Shown: positions 55,040-63,926 of the stretch, piece by piece
How the letters are laid out: each line of letters opens with the position of its first letter
Numbering within the stretch: the stretch's first letter is position 1
Origin: Massilia litorea
GTDB lineage: Bacteria > Pseudomonadota > Gammaproteobacteria > Burkholderiales > Burkholderiaceae_D
Reading direction: 5' to 3'
DNA length: 64,000 nt
Assembly: GCF_015101885.1 (NCBI RefSeq)
Contig: NZ_CP062941.1
Location: 3,906,001 to 3,970,000, forward strand
Translations under genes and position numbers: made by a program
Notes under the pieces: generated by a model
Databases searched by the model: none
Told to the model about the DNA's origin: nothing
The model's input: the letters and a program-made list of their open reading frames with translations, nothing else

Positions 55040-55279
55040 ATTGGTCTCCCGATCTTCGATATTCCCATTATGCGCGCCTGCACTTGCCCTGCCATCGGTG
55101 CGTGCAGCGTGATGCTGTAGGAGAGTGACTCATCGAAGCGCAAAGCCATGTGCAGCACGCGGCCATGCACCCCACATGGCGGGCAGCAGCGGGCGTGACC
55201 GAATCGAACCCGAGGGCGATCTCCTCGTGTATTGTTGCGGTTGGGAATGATCGCTTTCCGTATGCCGAGGAGACCGCAG

Positions 55280-57754
55280 ATGACAGCAGTGCCCCCCTTG
55301 AATGCCGGCGCAGCGCCGGAGACCGTCCTCGAAGCCCTCGTCATCGGTGCCGGCTTCGGCGGCATCTGCATGGGGGCGGCGCTGCGCCGTGCCGGGGTCG
55401 AGGACTTCCTGATCCTGGAGAAGGGGAGCGATGTCGGCGGTGTCTGGCGCGACAACACCTATCCCGGCGCCGCCTGCGACGTTCCCTCGCACCTGTACTC
55501 GTTTTCCTTCGCCCCCAATCCGAACTGGTCGCACACCTATGCCCGGCAAGCCGAGATCCACGCCTACCTGCGCGACTGCGTGCGCCGCTTTGCGCTGGCG
55601 CGCCATATCCGCCACGGGGCCGAGGTTGCCGGGGCGCGCTTCGACGAGGCACGCGCGCTCTGGGTAGTCGAGCTGGCGGGCGGGGAATGCCTGCTGGCGC
55701 GGCTGCTGGTGAGCGCCACCGGCCTGCTGAGCCGTCCGCTGCTGCCGCGCCTGCCCGGCATCGGCAGTTTCCGCGGCCAGGCGTTTCACTCGGCGCACTG
55801 GAACCATGCCTGTTCGCTTGCCGGCAAGCGCGTCGCCGTGATCGGCACCGGCGCCTCGGCGACCCAGTTCGTTCCCGCGATCGCCGCCGAGGTCGCGCAG
55901 CTGAGCGTGTTCCAGCGTTCGCCGTCCTGGCTCAAGGCGCGCAGGGACCGCCCCTATGCGGCCTGGCAAAAGGCACTGTTCCGGCGTTTCCCATTGATGA
56001 TGCGCGTGCACCGCGCCCTGATCTATGCGAAATACGAAGCCAGGGCGCTGGCCTTTACCCGACTCAAGAGCCTGATGTGGCTGGCGGTCGGCATGCCGTT
56101 TGGGCGCATGCTGGCGCGCAACATCGCCGATCCGGCCTTGCGCGCCAGCCTGACCCCGGATTATCCGATCGGCTGCAAGCGCATCCTGATCACCGACGAT
56201 TACCTGCAGGTGTACGCCCGGCCCACGGTCCGCCTCGTGACCGACCCGATTCGCCGCATCACGCCCACTGGAATCGAGACGGGCGACGGCGAGCACCGCG
56301 AGTTCGACGTCCTCATCTATGGAACCGGCTTCGCCGCCACCGACTTCCTCGCCCCGATCTCGGTCCGCGGCCGTGGCGGACGCGCGCTGAACGATGCCTG
56401 GCGCGACGGGGCCGAGGCCTATCTCGGCCTGACGGTGCCGGGCTTCCCGAATTTCTTCATGCTGTATGGACCGAACACCAACCTCGGTCATAATTCGATC
56501 ATCTACATGCTGGAGAGCCAGGTGCGGCACGTCATGCGTTGTCGCGCAGCGATGCGCGCTGCCGATGCGGCGTCGGTCGAAGTCGAGGCCGCGCCGCACC
56601 GGCGCTTCAATGCACGCCTGCAGCGGCGCCTCGCCGGCACCGTCTGGCAGGGCTGCAGCAGCTGGTACCTCGACCGCCATGGCCGCAACAGCGCGAACTG
56701 GCCGGGTTTTACGTTCAGCTACCGTTTCCTGACCCGTCACGCCAGCCTGCTTGCCTATCGTTTCAGTTCAGCGCTGGCCGGCCAAGCCGTCGCCATCGCC
56801 GCGCCGCGCCCGATCCTCGAGCGGATGAGCGCCGCATTCCAGCGCGCCTTTCTGCGCACCTGCTTCAAGCCCCTGATCGGGCCGCCATTCAGTGCGCGCG
56901 CCCAGCGCCGCGTGGTCGGCCTGCTGGCGCCGCTGATGCCCGGCGTCGGCGGCGTCGGCTACCGCCAGATGCAGGTGGGCCGGCTGCCGGTCGAACTGGT
57001 CACGCCCCGACAAATAGAACAGTCGGAAGAGGGTGCGCTGCTGTTCCTGCATGGCGGCGCCTTCTGCCTGGGCAGCCCGCGCACCCATCGCAGCATCACC
57101 TCGCGCCTGGCGCTGGACGCCGGCATGCCGGTCTGGGTGCCGGATTACCGCCTCGCGCCGGAACACCCGTACCCGGCCGCACTGGACGATGCGCTCGCCT
57201 GTTACGAGGCGATGCGCGCGTCCGGCATCCCGGCGCAGCGCATCGTGCTGGCCGGCGACTCGGCCGGCGCATCGCTGGCGCTGGCCCTGGCGCTGCGCCT
57301 GCGCGAACGGGGCGAGCCGATGCCGGCCGCGCTGGCGCTGGTTTCACCGGTGACCCGGATGCCTCCCCCGGGGCCGGAGGGCTATCCGCATGCCGCCATC
57401 GACCCGATGGTGCGGGCCGACTGGGCGCGGCAGGGGATCGCCTGGTACGCCTGTCCGCCCGCGGTCGACGCCCACCATCCGCTGCGCTGCGATTTGAACG
57501 GCCTGCCGCCGATGCTGGTGCAGGCCGGCGACGAGGAAATCCTGCTTCCCGACGCCGAGCAGCTGGTCGCCCACGCACGCGCCTGCGGGGTCGACTGCCG
57601 CTTCGAGCTCCATCGTGGGCGCTGGCACGTATATCACCTGCAGGCGTTTTACCTGCGCTCGGCGGCCAACGCGATCGGCGCGCTGGCGGAGTTCGCGCGC
57701 GAGCGGATCCGCGCCGGAACCGAAGCGGCGACGGGCGCGGGCGCCACGCCCTGA
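55280..57754 (+). CDS. Fused Baeyer-Villiger-type flavin monooxygenase and HSL-family esterase
   Basis: An 824-residue natural fusion. Residues 15-500 form an FAD/NADPH monooxygenase: Gly-x-Gly-x-x-Gly at about 23-28, a Baeyer-Villiger-like fingerprint Phe164-x-Gly166-x3-His170-x3-Trp174 (ending in Asn), and a second dinucleotide motif Gly-Thr-Gly-Ala-Ser-Ala at 189-194. Residues 570-815 form a hormone-sensitive-lipase-type hydrolase: oxyanion His-Gly-Gly (591-593), Gly-Asp-Ser-Ala-Gly (Ser661), an Asp near 758 and His783. One enzyme would turn a ketone into an ester and then cleave it. GGAG precedes ATG 55280. DUF2784 follows closely. Confidence 0.88.
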   Translation: MTAVPPLNAGAAPETVLEALVIGAGFGGICMGAALRRAGVEDFLILEKGSDVGGVWRDNTYPGAACDVPSHLYSFSFAPNPNWSHTYARQAEIHAYLRDCVRRFALARHIRHGAEVAGARFDEARALWVVELAGGECLLARLLVSATGLLSRPLLPRLPGIGSFRGQAFHSAHWNHACSLAGKRVAVIGTGASATQFVPAIAAEVAQLSVFQRSPSWLKARRDRPYAAWQKALFRRFPLMMRVHRALIYAKYEARALAFTRLKSLMWLAVGMPFGRMLARNIADPALRASLTPDYPIGCKRILITDDYLQVYARPTVRLVTDPIRRITPTGIETGDGEHREFDVLIYGTGFAATDFLAPISVRGRGGRALNDAWRDGAEAYLGLTVPGFPNFFMLYGPNTNLGHNSIIYMLESQVRHVMRCRAAMRAADAASVEVEAAPHRRFNARLQRRLAGTVWQGCSSWYLDRHGRNSANWPGFTFSYRFLTRHASLLAYRFSSALAGQAVAIAAPRPILERMSAAFQRAFLRTCFKPLIGPPFSARAQRRVVGLLAPLMPGVGGVGYRQMQVGRLPVELVTPRQIEQSEEGALLFLHGGAFCLGSPRTHRSITSRLALDAGMPVWVPDYRLAPEHPYPAALDDALACYEAMRASGIPAQRIVLAGDSAGASLALALALRLRERGEPMPAALALVSPVTRMPPPGPEGYPHAAIDPMVRADWARQGIAWYACPPAVDAHHPLRCDLNGLPPMLVQAGDEEILLPDAEQLVAHARACGVDCRFELHRGRWHVYHLQAFYLRSAANAIGALAEFARERIRAGTEAATGAGATP

Positions 57755-57779
57755 CCCAGCTGCGGGAACAGGTCCAGCC

Positions 57780-58199
57780 ATGCCCTACGCCGCCGCAGCC
57801 GTGCTGGTCCTGGTGATCCACCTGGCCTTCGTCCTGTTCGTCGTGTTCGGGGCCTGCCTGGTGCTGCGCCGGCCGCGCCTGGCCTGGCTGCACCTGCCGG
57901 CGGCCGGCTGGGGCGTGTTCGTCGAGCTGAGCGGACGCGGCTGTCCTTTGACGGGGCTGGAAAACCTGCTGCGCCTGCGCGCCGGCCTGGCCGGCTATGC
58001 GGACGGCTTCGTCGAGCACTATATTGTTTCGCTGCTGTATCCGGAGGCGCTGACGCGGGCGACACAATGCGTGCTGGCCGGCGTCGTGCTGGCCATTAAT
58101 CTCGTACTCTATGCCCGCCTGTGGCGGCGGCGCCGGCCCGCCACACTTCCCACGCACACGCAAGCGATTCCTGCGCCCCGCCCGAAAAAGCCGAAATGA
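57780..58199 (+). CDS. DUF2784 membrane protein
   Basis: A 139-residue inner-membrane protein with four hydrophobic helices and the DUF2784 marks Leu-Val-Ile-His-Leu-Ala-Phe-Val-Leu-Phe-Val and Gly-Arg-Gly-Cys-Pro-Leu-Thr-x-Leu-Glu-Asn, then a Pro/Lys/Arg-rich cytoplasmic tail. Function unknown. It starts 25 bases after the monooxygenase-esterase stop and is likely in the same operon. Confidence 0.85.
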   Translation: MPYAAAAVLVLVIHLAFVLFVVFGACLVLRRPRLAWLHLPAAGWGVFVELSGRGCPLTGLENLLRLRAGLAGYADGFVEHYIVSLLYPEALTRATQCVLAGVVLAINLVLYARLWRRRRPATLPTHTQAIPAPRPKKPK

Positions 58200-58329
58200 C
58201 GCGGCGCGGTACGGCCAGCGCTTGCTCAACCGGGGTTGCCGGAGCAATAATGCGGATGTGCTGGCTTATTGTTATTGCTTTTTCCGGCCGTCCGCGATTC
58301 GGACGGCTGTGGATGGGGTGGGTCGATCG

Positions 58330-58358
58330 GCGCCTGGCGGTATCGCAGGCGCTTTTTT
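58330..58358 (+). terminator. Rho-independent terminator
   Basis: A 7-bp stem (GCGCCTG and CAGGCGC) with a seven-base loop is followed by six T. It lies in the 297-base gap between DUF2784 and the amino-acid permease, and probably ends the monooxygenase operon. A second hairpin (CCGTCCG/CGGACGG) sits upstream of it near 58289-58307. Confidence 0.7.
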
Positions 58359-58496
58359 ATGGTAGCGCCGTATTTACCTGACTCATGTAAACGATAAACC
58401 GGCGAAAAACAGCTGGCTGCAGGAAAGCGGAAAAGCCGACCGGAATGATCCGGCATCTTTTCGGAGGAGACATAATGCATAACAGGAGAACACGTA

Positions 58497-59891
58497 GTGA
58501 GTCTTTTTAGAACCAAGAATCTCGATACCATGGTCGCGGACGCCCGCACGCCTGGCGGGCTGAAGAAGGTCCTCGGGCCGATGGACCTGATCCTCATGGG
58601 TATCGGGGCGATCGTCGGCACGGGTATCTTCGTGCTGACGGGTACCGGCGCGGTCACGGCCGGCCCGGCGCTGACCCTTTCCTTCGTCATCGCGGCGATT
58701 GCCTGCGGCTTTGCCGCCCTGTGCTATGCCGAATTCGCCTCGAGCGTGCCGGTGGCCGGCTCGATCTACACTTATTCCTATGTCACCCTCGGCGAAATCG
58801 TCGCCTGGATGATCGGCTGGGACCTGCTGCTCGAATACGGCCTGGCCACCTCGACGGTTGCGGTCGGCTGGTCCGGCTATTTCCAGTCGCTGCTCGAGGG
58901 CTTCGGCTTCATGCTGCCGGAAGCCTTCCGTGCAGCCCCGGGCGCCAAGCCCGGGGTCGATACCCTGTTCAACCTGCCGGCCTTCCTGATCATGATGGTG
59001 CTGACCTGGATGCTGTCGCTCGGCGTGCGCGAATCGGCCCGGGTAAACAACGTCATGGTGCTGATCAAGACCGGCGTCGTCCTGCTGTTCATCTTTGTCG
59101 GCGCCAGCTATGTGAAGCCGGGCAACTGGCAGCCCTTCATGCCCTTCGGCGCCGGTAGCGTGATGAGCGCCGCGGCACTGGTGTTCTTCGCCTTTATCGG
59201 CTTCGACGCCGTGACCTCGGCTGCCGAGGAAGTCAAGAATCCGGCCAAGGACCTGCCGATCGGCATCATCGGTTCGCTGGGCATCTGCACCGTCCTGTAC
59301 GTGATCGTCTCGGCCATCATGACCGGCATCGTCCCGTTCATGCAGTTCAAGGGCGTCGACCATCCGGTCTCGCTGGCCCTGAAATACGCCGGACAGGACT
59401 GGGTCGCAGGCTTCGTCGACCTCGCCGCGATCCTCGGCATGAGCACCGTGATGCTGGTGATGGCTTATGGCCAGACCCGCATCCTGTACGCCATGTCGCG
59501 CGATGGCCTGCTGCCGGCCAAGCTGTCGACGGTGCACCCGAAATACGGCACCCCGTATTTCGCGACCTGGATGGTCGGCATCATCTTCGGCCTGATCGCC
59601 GCCGTCGTGCCGCTCGACGTGCTGGCCGAACTGGTCAACATCGGTACCCTGGCCGCCTTCTCGCTGGTGTCGCTGGCCGTGATCATCCTGCGCAAGAAGC
59701 GTCCCGACCTGCACCGCGCCTTCCGTTGCCCGGGCGTGCCGGTGGTCCCGGCCCTGGCCATCATCTTCTGCGTGGCGCTGATGTCCTTCCTCAGCTGGCA
59801 CACCTGGGTGGCCTTCGTCATCTGGCTGGTGATCGGCCTGGTGGTCTACTTCGGCTACGCGCGCTCGCGCTCCAAGCTGAACGGCAAGTAA
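58497..59891 (+). CDS. APC-family amino acid permease
   Basis: A 464-residue inner-membrane transporter with twelve helices of the cationic-amino-acid/YfnA-like branch. Features: Met-Gly-Ile-Gly-Ala-Ile-Val-Gly-Thr-Gly-Ile-Phe-Val (substrate-binding unwound helix 1), Tyr-Ala-Glu-Phe-Ala-Ser-Ser-Val-Pro-Val-Ala-Gly-Ser and Phe-Phe-Ala-Phe-Ile-Gly-Phe-Asp. The exact amino acid is not determinable. GTG start at 58497 with AGGAGA about eight bases upstream. A bidirectional terminator follows. Confidence 0.92.
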   Translation: MSLFRTKNLDTMVADARTPGGLKKVLGPMDLILMGIGAIVGTGIFVLTGTGAVTAGPALTLSFVIAAIACGFAALCYAEFASSVPVAGSIYTYSYVTLGEIVAWMIGWDLLLEYGLATSTVAVGWSGYFQSLLEGFGFMLPEAFRAAPGAKPGVDTLFNLPAFLIMMVLTWMLSLGVRESARVNNVMVLIKTGVVLLFIFVGASYVKPGNWQPFMPFGAGSVMSAAALVFFAFIGFDAVTSAAEEVKNPAKDLPIGIIGSLGICTVLYVIVSAIMTGIVPFMQFKGVDHPVSLALKYAGQDWVAGFVDLAAILGMSTVMLVMAYGQTRILYAMSRDGLLPAKLSTVHPKYGTPYFATWMVGIIFGLIAAVVPLDVLAELVNIGTLAAFSLVSLAVIILRKKRPDLHRAFRCPGVPVVPALAIIFCVALMSFLSWHTWVAFVIWLVIGLVVYFGYARSRSKLNGK

Positions 59892-59929
59892 AACCTGTCC
59901 GCCCGGCTGCGGCCGGGCGTGTACGGCCC

Positions 59930-59959
59930 AAAAAAACCTGGCTCCGGCCAGGTTTTTTT
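59930..59959. terminator. Bidirectional rho-independent terminator
   Basis: Seven A, CCTGG, a six-base loop, CCAGG and seven T make a symmetric hairpin that can terminate both the permease transcript and the convergent nicotinamidase transcript. A second GC hairpin lies just before it (59901-59918). Confidence 0.88.
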
Positions 59960-59972
59960 ATGTCCGCGCGGC

Positions 59973-60563
59973 TCAGGCGTTCGCGAACGCTTCCACGCTT
60001 GCCGCCCGCGCACCGAGCCCCGTCATGCGCGCGATCGCCCGTTCGCCGTCGCCCGGCGCCACGTCGACGGCGCGCATGGCCTCCGGCACGATCACGACCT
60101 CGAAGCCGTTCTCGCGGGCGTCGACCACGGTGTTCAGTACGCAGTAATCGGTTGCCAGCCCGCAGACCACGACCCGGCGCACGCCGCGCGCGCGCAGTTG
60201 CGCCGCCAGCGTCGTGCCGTTGAAGGCCGAGTAGGCATCGGCGTCTTCCGTGTCCGCCTTCGACACCACGACCGCGCCGTCCGGCAAAGCGAGCTCCCCG
60301 GAAAAGGCCGCGCCGGGCGTTCCCGCCACGCAATGCGGCGGCCAGGGACCGCCGCGTGCCGCGAACGAACAATGGTTCTCGGGATGCCAGTCGCGCGAGG
60401 CGTAGATCGGCAAGCCGCGGCTGTCGAACAGGCCCAGCAGCCGGTTGATCGGACCCAGAACTGCGTGTCCGTCCGGTACGCCTAGTTTGCCGCCAGGAAG
60501 GAAATCGACCTGCATGTCGATCACGAGGAGGGCGTCTTCTGGTGTCAGCTGGAGTGTGGGCAT
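59973..60563 (-). CDS. pncA: Nicotinamidase (isochorismatase fold)
   Basis: Hydrolyses nicotinamide to nicotinate in NAD salvage. 196 residues. The catalytic triad is visible: Asp in Ile-Asp-Met-Gln-Val-Asp-Phe (about residue 16), Lys in Val-Ser-Lys-Ala-Asp-Thr, and Cys in Gly-Leu-Ala-Thr-Asp-Tyr-Cys-Val. Metal ligands are in Ser-Arg-Asp-Trp-His-Pro-Glu-Asn-His. The Ala-Thr-Asp-Tyr-Cys variant is standard for nicotinamidases. Divergent from the integrase gene, with a LexA box between them. Confidence 0.93.
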   Translation of the reverse strand: MPTLQLTPEDALLVIDMQVDFLPGGKLGVPDGHAVLGPINRLLGLFDSRGLPIYASRDWHPENHCSFAARGGPWPPHCVAGTPGAAFSGELALPDGAVVVSKADTEDADAYSAFNGTTLAAQLRARGVRRVVVCGLATDYCVLNTVVDARENGFEVVIVPEAMRAVDVAPGDGERAIARMTGLGARAASVEAFANA

Positions 60564-60641
60564 ATCGGTTGTTTTCCATGGATTTGATATGGACAGGTTA
60601 GCACGCTCCGTGCGGCTGGGGACTGCCTGGTCCGCATGCTA

Positions 60642-60661
60642 TACTGTATAAAAACACAGTA
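60642..60661. promoter_or_regulatory. LexA (SOS) operator
   Basis: TACTGTATAAAAACACAGTA matches the CTGT-N8-ACAG core of the proteobacterial LexA box including symmetric TA ends. It lies 27 bases upstream of the integrase ATG and 79 bases upstream of the pncA start, in a position to block the integrase promoter; an overlapping TATAAA could serve as -10. Damage-inducible control is inferred from the site alone. Confidence 0.8.
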
Positions 60662-60688
60662 TAAAATGGAAACTGAAGCGGAAACACC

Positions 60689-61855
60689 ATGAGCAAGTTT
60701 GCCCCCATCGATCTCGCGCCACGCCTCCCAGGCCAGCCTGACGCAGCCAGCGGTCGGCTCGACGTCAAGATGTTCCGCGTCGCCGACGACCCCATCACCG
60801 AGGCGCAGACCGATGCCGAGATCGCCCGTGAATTCATCGGCAACGGGGAACTCAGCCCGAAATCGATCGCCAACAGCCAGAAGGAATTGTTCCGCTTCCT
60901 GACCTGGTGCCGCGAGGAAGCGAAGAAGACCCTGTCCCAGCTGAACGTCGCCGACCTCAACGCCTACAAGGAATTCCTGCGCAATCCTCCGCCCGACTGG
61001 ATCTCGAAGACCAAATGGCCGCGCAGCGATCCGCGCTACCGTCCCTTCACCGGGCCCTTGTCCGACCCCAGCCGGCGCCAGGCGATGATCGCGGTGAAAG
61101 GCCTGCTTGCGTTCGCGGAACAGACCGGTTACCTGCGGCGCAACCCGGCCGCCCTGGTGCGCAATGTGCGCACCCCAAGCGCCAGCCGCATCACGCGCTA
61201 CCTGACGCCCGAGGCCATTGCGCTGGCCGTCGACACGGTCTCGCGCCGGGTGCCGGATTCCGCCGCGGCGCTGCGCCGGCGCGAGCGCGACCGTTTCCTG
61301 CTGATCGCGTTTGCCCATACCGGGGCGCGCCTGAACGAAATCGTCGGCGCCGGCATGGGGGCGATCTATTCGGAAGACGGCCGCTGGTGGCTGGACGTGC
61401 TCGGCAAGGGCAACAAGCCGCGCCGCCTGCCGGTGCCGGACGACATGCTCGACGCCTTCCAACGCTACCGCGCAGCCTTCGGCCTGCCGGCTCATTCCGC
61501 GCGGGCCGACCGCACGCCGCTCGTGCTGTCGAGCCGCAGCCGGACCGTGGCCCGGCTCACCGACGAGGCGGCGTCCGAAGCGATCAAGGGAATCTTCGCC
61601 GAGGCCGCCCTGGCCGCCGAGCGCGCCGGGGACGGCGACAGCGCCTCCAGCCTGCGGCATGCCTCCGCGCACTGGCTGCGCCACAGCATGCTGACCAACC
61701 ATGCCAACAACGGCGTACAATTGAAGACACTGCAGGACACGGCAGGGCACGCGAACATCTCGACCACGGCGGGTTACCTGCACAAGACCGACCAGCAGCG
61801 GCACGACGAGATTATCGCTTCGGCGGCGCACAAGGGCGGGAAGAAGCCCAGGTAG
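60689..61855 (+). CDS. Tyrosine recombinase/site-specific integrase
   Basis: A 388-residue phage-type integrase. An N-terminal SAM-like core-binding domain (about 45-160) is followed by the catalytic domain with all six residues: Arg214 (Gly-Ala-Arg-Leu-Asn-Glu), Lys240 (Gly-Lys-Gly-Asn-Lys), His328 and Arg331 (His-Trp-Leu-Arg-His), His354 (Gly-His-Ala-Asn-Ile) and the nucleophile Tyr363. It should be active. It stands alone: no excisionase, phage or conjugation gene and no tRNA gene adjoin it, and flanking genes are housekeeping-like. A LexA box precedes it, so expression is probably SOS-linked. Confidence 0.92.
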   Translation: MSKFAPIDLAPRLPGQPDAASGRLDVKMFRVADDPITEAQTDAEIAREFIGNGELSPKSIANSQKELFRFLTWCREEAKKTLSQLNVADLNAYKEFLRNPPPDWISKTKWPRSDPRYRPFTGPLSDPSRRQAMIAVKGLLAFAEQTGYLRRNPAALVRNVRTPSASRITRYLTPEAIALAVDTVSRRVPDSAAALRRRERDRFLLIAFAHTGARLNEIVGAGMGAIYSEDGRWWLDVLGKGNKPRRLPVPDDMLDAFQRYRAAFGLPAHSARADRTPLVLSSRSRTVARLTDEAASEAIKGIFAEAALAAERAGDGDSASSLRHASAHWLRHSMLTNHANNGVQLKTLQDTAGHANISTTAGYLHKTDQQRHDEIIASAAHKGGKKPR

Positions 61856-61952
61856 GCAAGGGCTGGGAAAAGACCTTACTCTGCGGCAGGTGCGGACCCA
61901 ATGCGGCCGATCGCTGTCTAACCGGATTCCCATTTGCAACCGGAGATGAGCC

Positions 61953-63125
61953 ATGAACTCGGATATTGCCCAAGCCTCGGGGCTGGCCGCCCCTGCATCC
62001 CCACATGGCGCCATGGCGGACGCCGCGCACGACCAGGAAGTGCCGGAGGTTGACCTGCTCAGCCCGCTCACCCTGCGCAGCCTGACCCTCCGTAACCGCA
62101 TCGCGATGGCCCCAATGTGCCAGTATTCGGCCGAGGAAGGCATCGCCAACGACTGGCACCTCGTGCACCTGGGCAGCCGTGCGGTCGGCGGCACCGGGCT
62201 CGTGATCGTCGAGGCCACCGGGGTCACCCGGGACGGGCGCATCACCCCCGGCGACCTGGGTATCTGGGCCGACGAGCACATCGAGCCGCTGGCACGCATC
62301 GCCCGTTTCGTCGACAGCCAGGGGGCGGTCGCCGGGATCCAGCTCGCGCACGCCGGACGCAAGGCCAGCACAGCCGCGCCCTGGGCGGGCGGCGCCGCCC
62401 TGAAGACGGCCGGCGAGGGCGGCTGGCCGGTCGTGGCGCCCAGTGCCATCCCTTTTCATCCAGGCGATCCGACGCCGGTCGCGCTCGACGAACAGGGCAT
62501 CGAGGGCGTCGTCGGCGCGTTCGAGGCGGCCGCGCGGCGCGCCCTCGCGGCCGGCTTCAAGGTGCTGGAAATCCACGCCGCGCACGGCTACCTGCTGCAC
62601 CAGTTCCTGTCGCCCCACAGTAACGGGCGCACTGACGCGTATGGCGGCAGCCTGGACAACCGGATGCGCTTCGCCCTGCGCGTGACCGAGCGGGTCCGGG
62701 CCGTGGTTCCCGCCGACCTGCCGCTGTTCGTCCGCATTTCCGCCACCGACTGGGCGGCCGGCGGCTGGGATATCGACCAGTCGGTGGAACTGTCGCGCCG
62801 CCTGAAGGACCTGGGCGTGGACCTGGTCGACGTCTCGACCGGCGGCAACCTGCCGACTGCGCGGATTCCCGTGGCCAAGCGCTACCAGGTTCCCTGCAGC
62901 CGCCGGATCCGCGACGACGCCGGGCTCCCGACGGGGACGGTGGGACTGATCACGGATGCGAAGGAGGCCGACGAAATCATTACCGGCGGCGACGCCGACC
63001 TGGTACTGGTCGGTCGCGAACTGCTGCGCGAGCCCTACTGGGCCCTGAAAGCCCAGCATGCGTTCGAGGAAGAACCGGCCTGGCCGGTGCAGTACGGCTA
63101 TGCGGTGAAGCGCCGCGCGAAGTGA
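61953..63125 (+). CDS. NADH:flavin oxidoreductase, Old Yellow Enzyme (YqjM-like)
   Basis: A 390-residue FMN-dependent ene-reductase reducing activated C=C bonds. The barrel starts after about 35 variable residues: Arg-Asn-Arg-Ile-Ala-Met-Ala-Pro-Met-Cys-Gln-Tyr-Ser, with the Cys near residue 52 that tunes the flavin in YqjM-type enzymes; Gln-Leu-x-His-Ala-Gly-Arg-Lys and His-Ala-Ala-His-Gly-Tyr-Leu-Leu-His-Gln-Phe-Leu-Ser-Pro carry substrate-binding residues; Asp-Ala-Tyr-Gly-Gly-Ser follows. GGAG is upstream of the ATG. Confidence 0.92.
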   Translation: MNSDIAQASGLAAPASPHGAMADAAHDQEVPEVDLLSPLTLRSLTLRNRIAMAPMCQYSAEEGIANDWHLVHLGSRAVGGTGLVIVEATGVTRDGRITPGDLGIWADEHIEPLARIARFVDSQGAVAGIQLAHAGRKASTAAPWAGGAALKTAGEGGWPVVAPSAIPFHPGDPTPVALDEQGIEGVVGAFEAAARRALAAGFKVLEIHAAHGYLLHQFLSPHSNGRTDAYGGSLDNRMRFALRVTERVRAVVPADLPLFVRISATDWAAGGWDIDQSVELSRRLKDLGVDLVDVSTGGNLPTARIPVAKRYQVPCSRRIRDDAGLPTGTVGLITDAKEADEIITGGDADLVLVGRELLREPYWALKAQHAFEEEPAWPVQYGYAVKRRAK

Positions 63126-63194
63126 GGGCGCCGCAGACGGGCAAGATGGTTCACCTCGTTCGCTGCCGCTTGCGCGCCGCGGCCGACGCCCATT

Positions 63195-63734
63195 TTGCCC
63201 TGCACGCGTGGCCCTTGTGCCGCTTCCCGCTGCTCGCGGTCCTGTCGACCCGCCGTCTGGGACATCGTCGCCGGCGATGCCGGCCACAGCGCGCTCGGCT
63301 CGCGCTCTCCCGGGACCGAAGGCGCGGACGGCCATTTCGCGGCACTCCTGTCGCAGCGGACGCCGGGCCGGGCGGTCAACGCGCTCTGGTTCGATCCCGA
63401 GCGGCGCCAGGCCGTCGAATGGAAAGAAGGGCGCGCGGCCGGGCGGGCGCCGGAAGGCCCCGCGGCGCTCGCGCGACGGCTCGGCTCCGGCGTTGCGGCG
63501 CAAGCTTTACGGGCGAGGTCAGGGGCGTCGGCGGCAGTGGCGGAGGGCGCCGACGGTTTCGAGGTGCTGGTGCTGAGGGGAGGGCGCGAGCTGGGGTCGC
63601 TGCGCCTGCCGCCGCTCGCGGGCAGTGAACACGGGCTGGCGGCCATCAAGGGGGAGACGACGCCGGCGGCGATCGTGCGGGTACTGGGGATTCCGGCCGG
63701 GGCGCTGTCCCTTAGCGATGAACCCACACGCTGA
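63195..63734 (+). CDS. Hypothetical protein (low confidence)
   Basis: A 179-residue frame with no recognised family. Residues 55-179 look protein-like (Leu-Trp-Phe-Asp-Pro-Glu-Arg, then Phe-Glu-Val-Leu-Val-Leu-Arg-Gly-Gly-Arg-Glu-Leu-Gly-Ser-Leu-Arg-Leu-Pro-Pro-Leu) while the first 20 residues are Cys/Arg-rich and unconvincing. A start further downstream or an earlier frameshift is possible. A competing frame exists on the other strand, so this is only a candidate. Confidence 0.35.
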   Translation: MPCTRGPCAASRCSRSCRPAVWDIVAGDAGHSALGSRSPGTEGADGHFAALLSQRTPGRAVNALWFDPERRQAVEWKEGRAAGRAPEGPAALARRLGSGVAAQALRARSGASAAVAEGADGFEVLVLRGGRELGSLRLPPLAGSEHGLAAIKGETTPAAIVRVLGIPAGALSLSDEPTR

Positions 63735-63895
63735 TGGGGACGGCGAAGCGCGCGGGATGGGCGCGGGAGCCTGGTCCTTCATGTTCAGCGACCCGTTCGC
63801 GTCTCGATCACCTTCATTGCGTCGTGCGTCATCAAGCGAGGCGGGCGGATCGGTGGATTCGGCGATCGAGCGCGAACGCGCATGCTTCTGCGTCT

Positions 63896-63926
63896 AACTC
63901 GACATTATTTACTGTAATGTCGAGTT
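63896..63926. repeat. Perfect 12-bp inverted repeat with 7-base centre
   Basis: Arms AACTCGACATTA (63896-63907) and its exact complement (63915-63926) flank TTTACTG. The element is AT-richer than its surroundings, has no following T-run and lies in a non-coding right end (63735-64000, no other gene seen). It could be a protein-binding or recombinase core site, or an RNA hairpin. Confidence 0.6.

Noticed and set aside
60300-63200. Genomic island or prophage around the integrase
   Set aside because: Neighbours on both sides are ordinary metabolic genes with the same base composition, with no phage, toxin-antitoxin or tRNA-end signature.
63098-63727. 209-codon minus-strand frame near the right end
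   Set aside because: Ser/Arg/Ala-rich with no recognisable segment; the plus-strand alternative looks more protein-like, though neither is certain.
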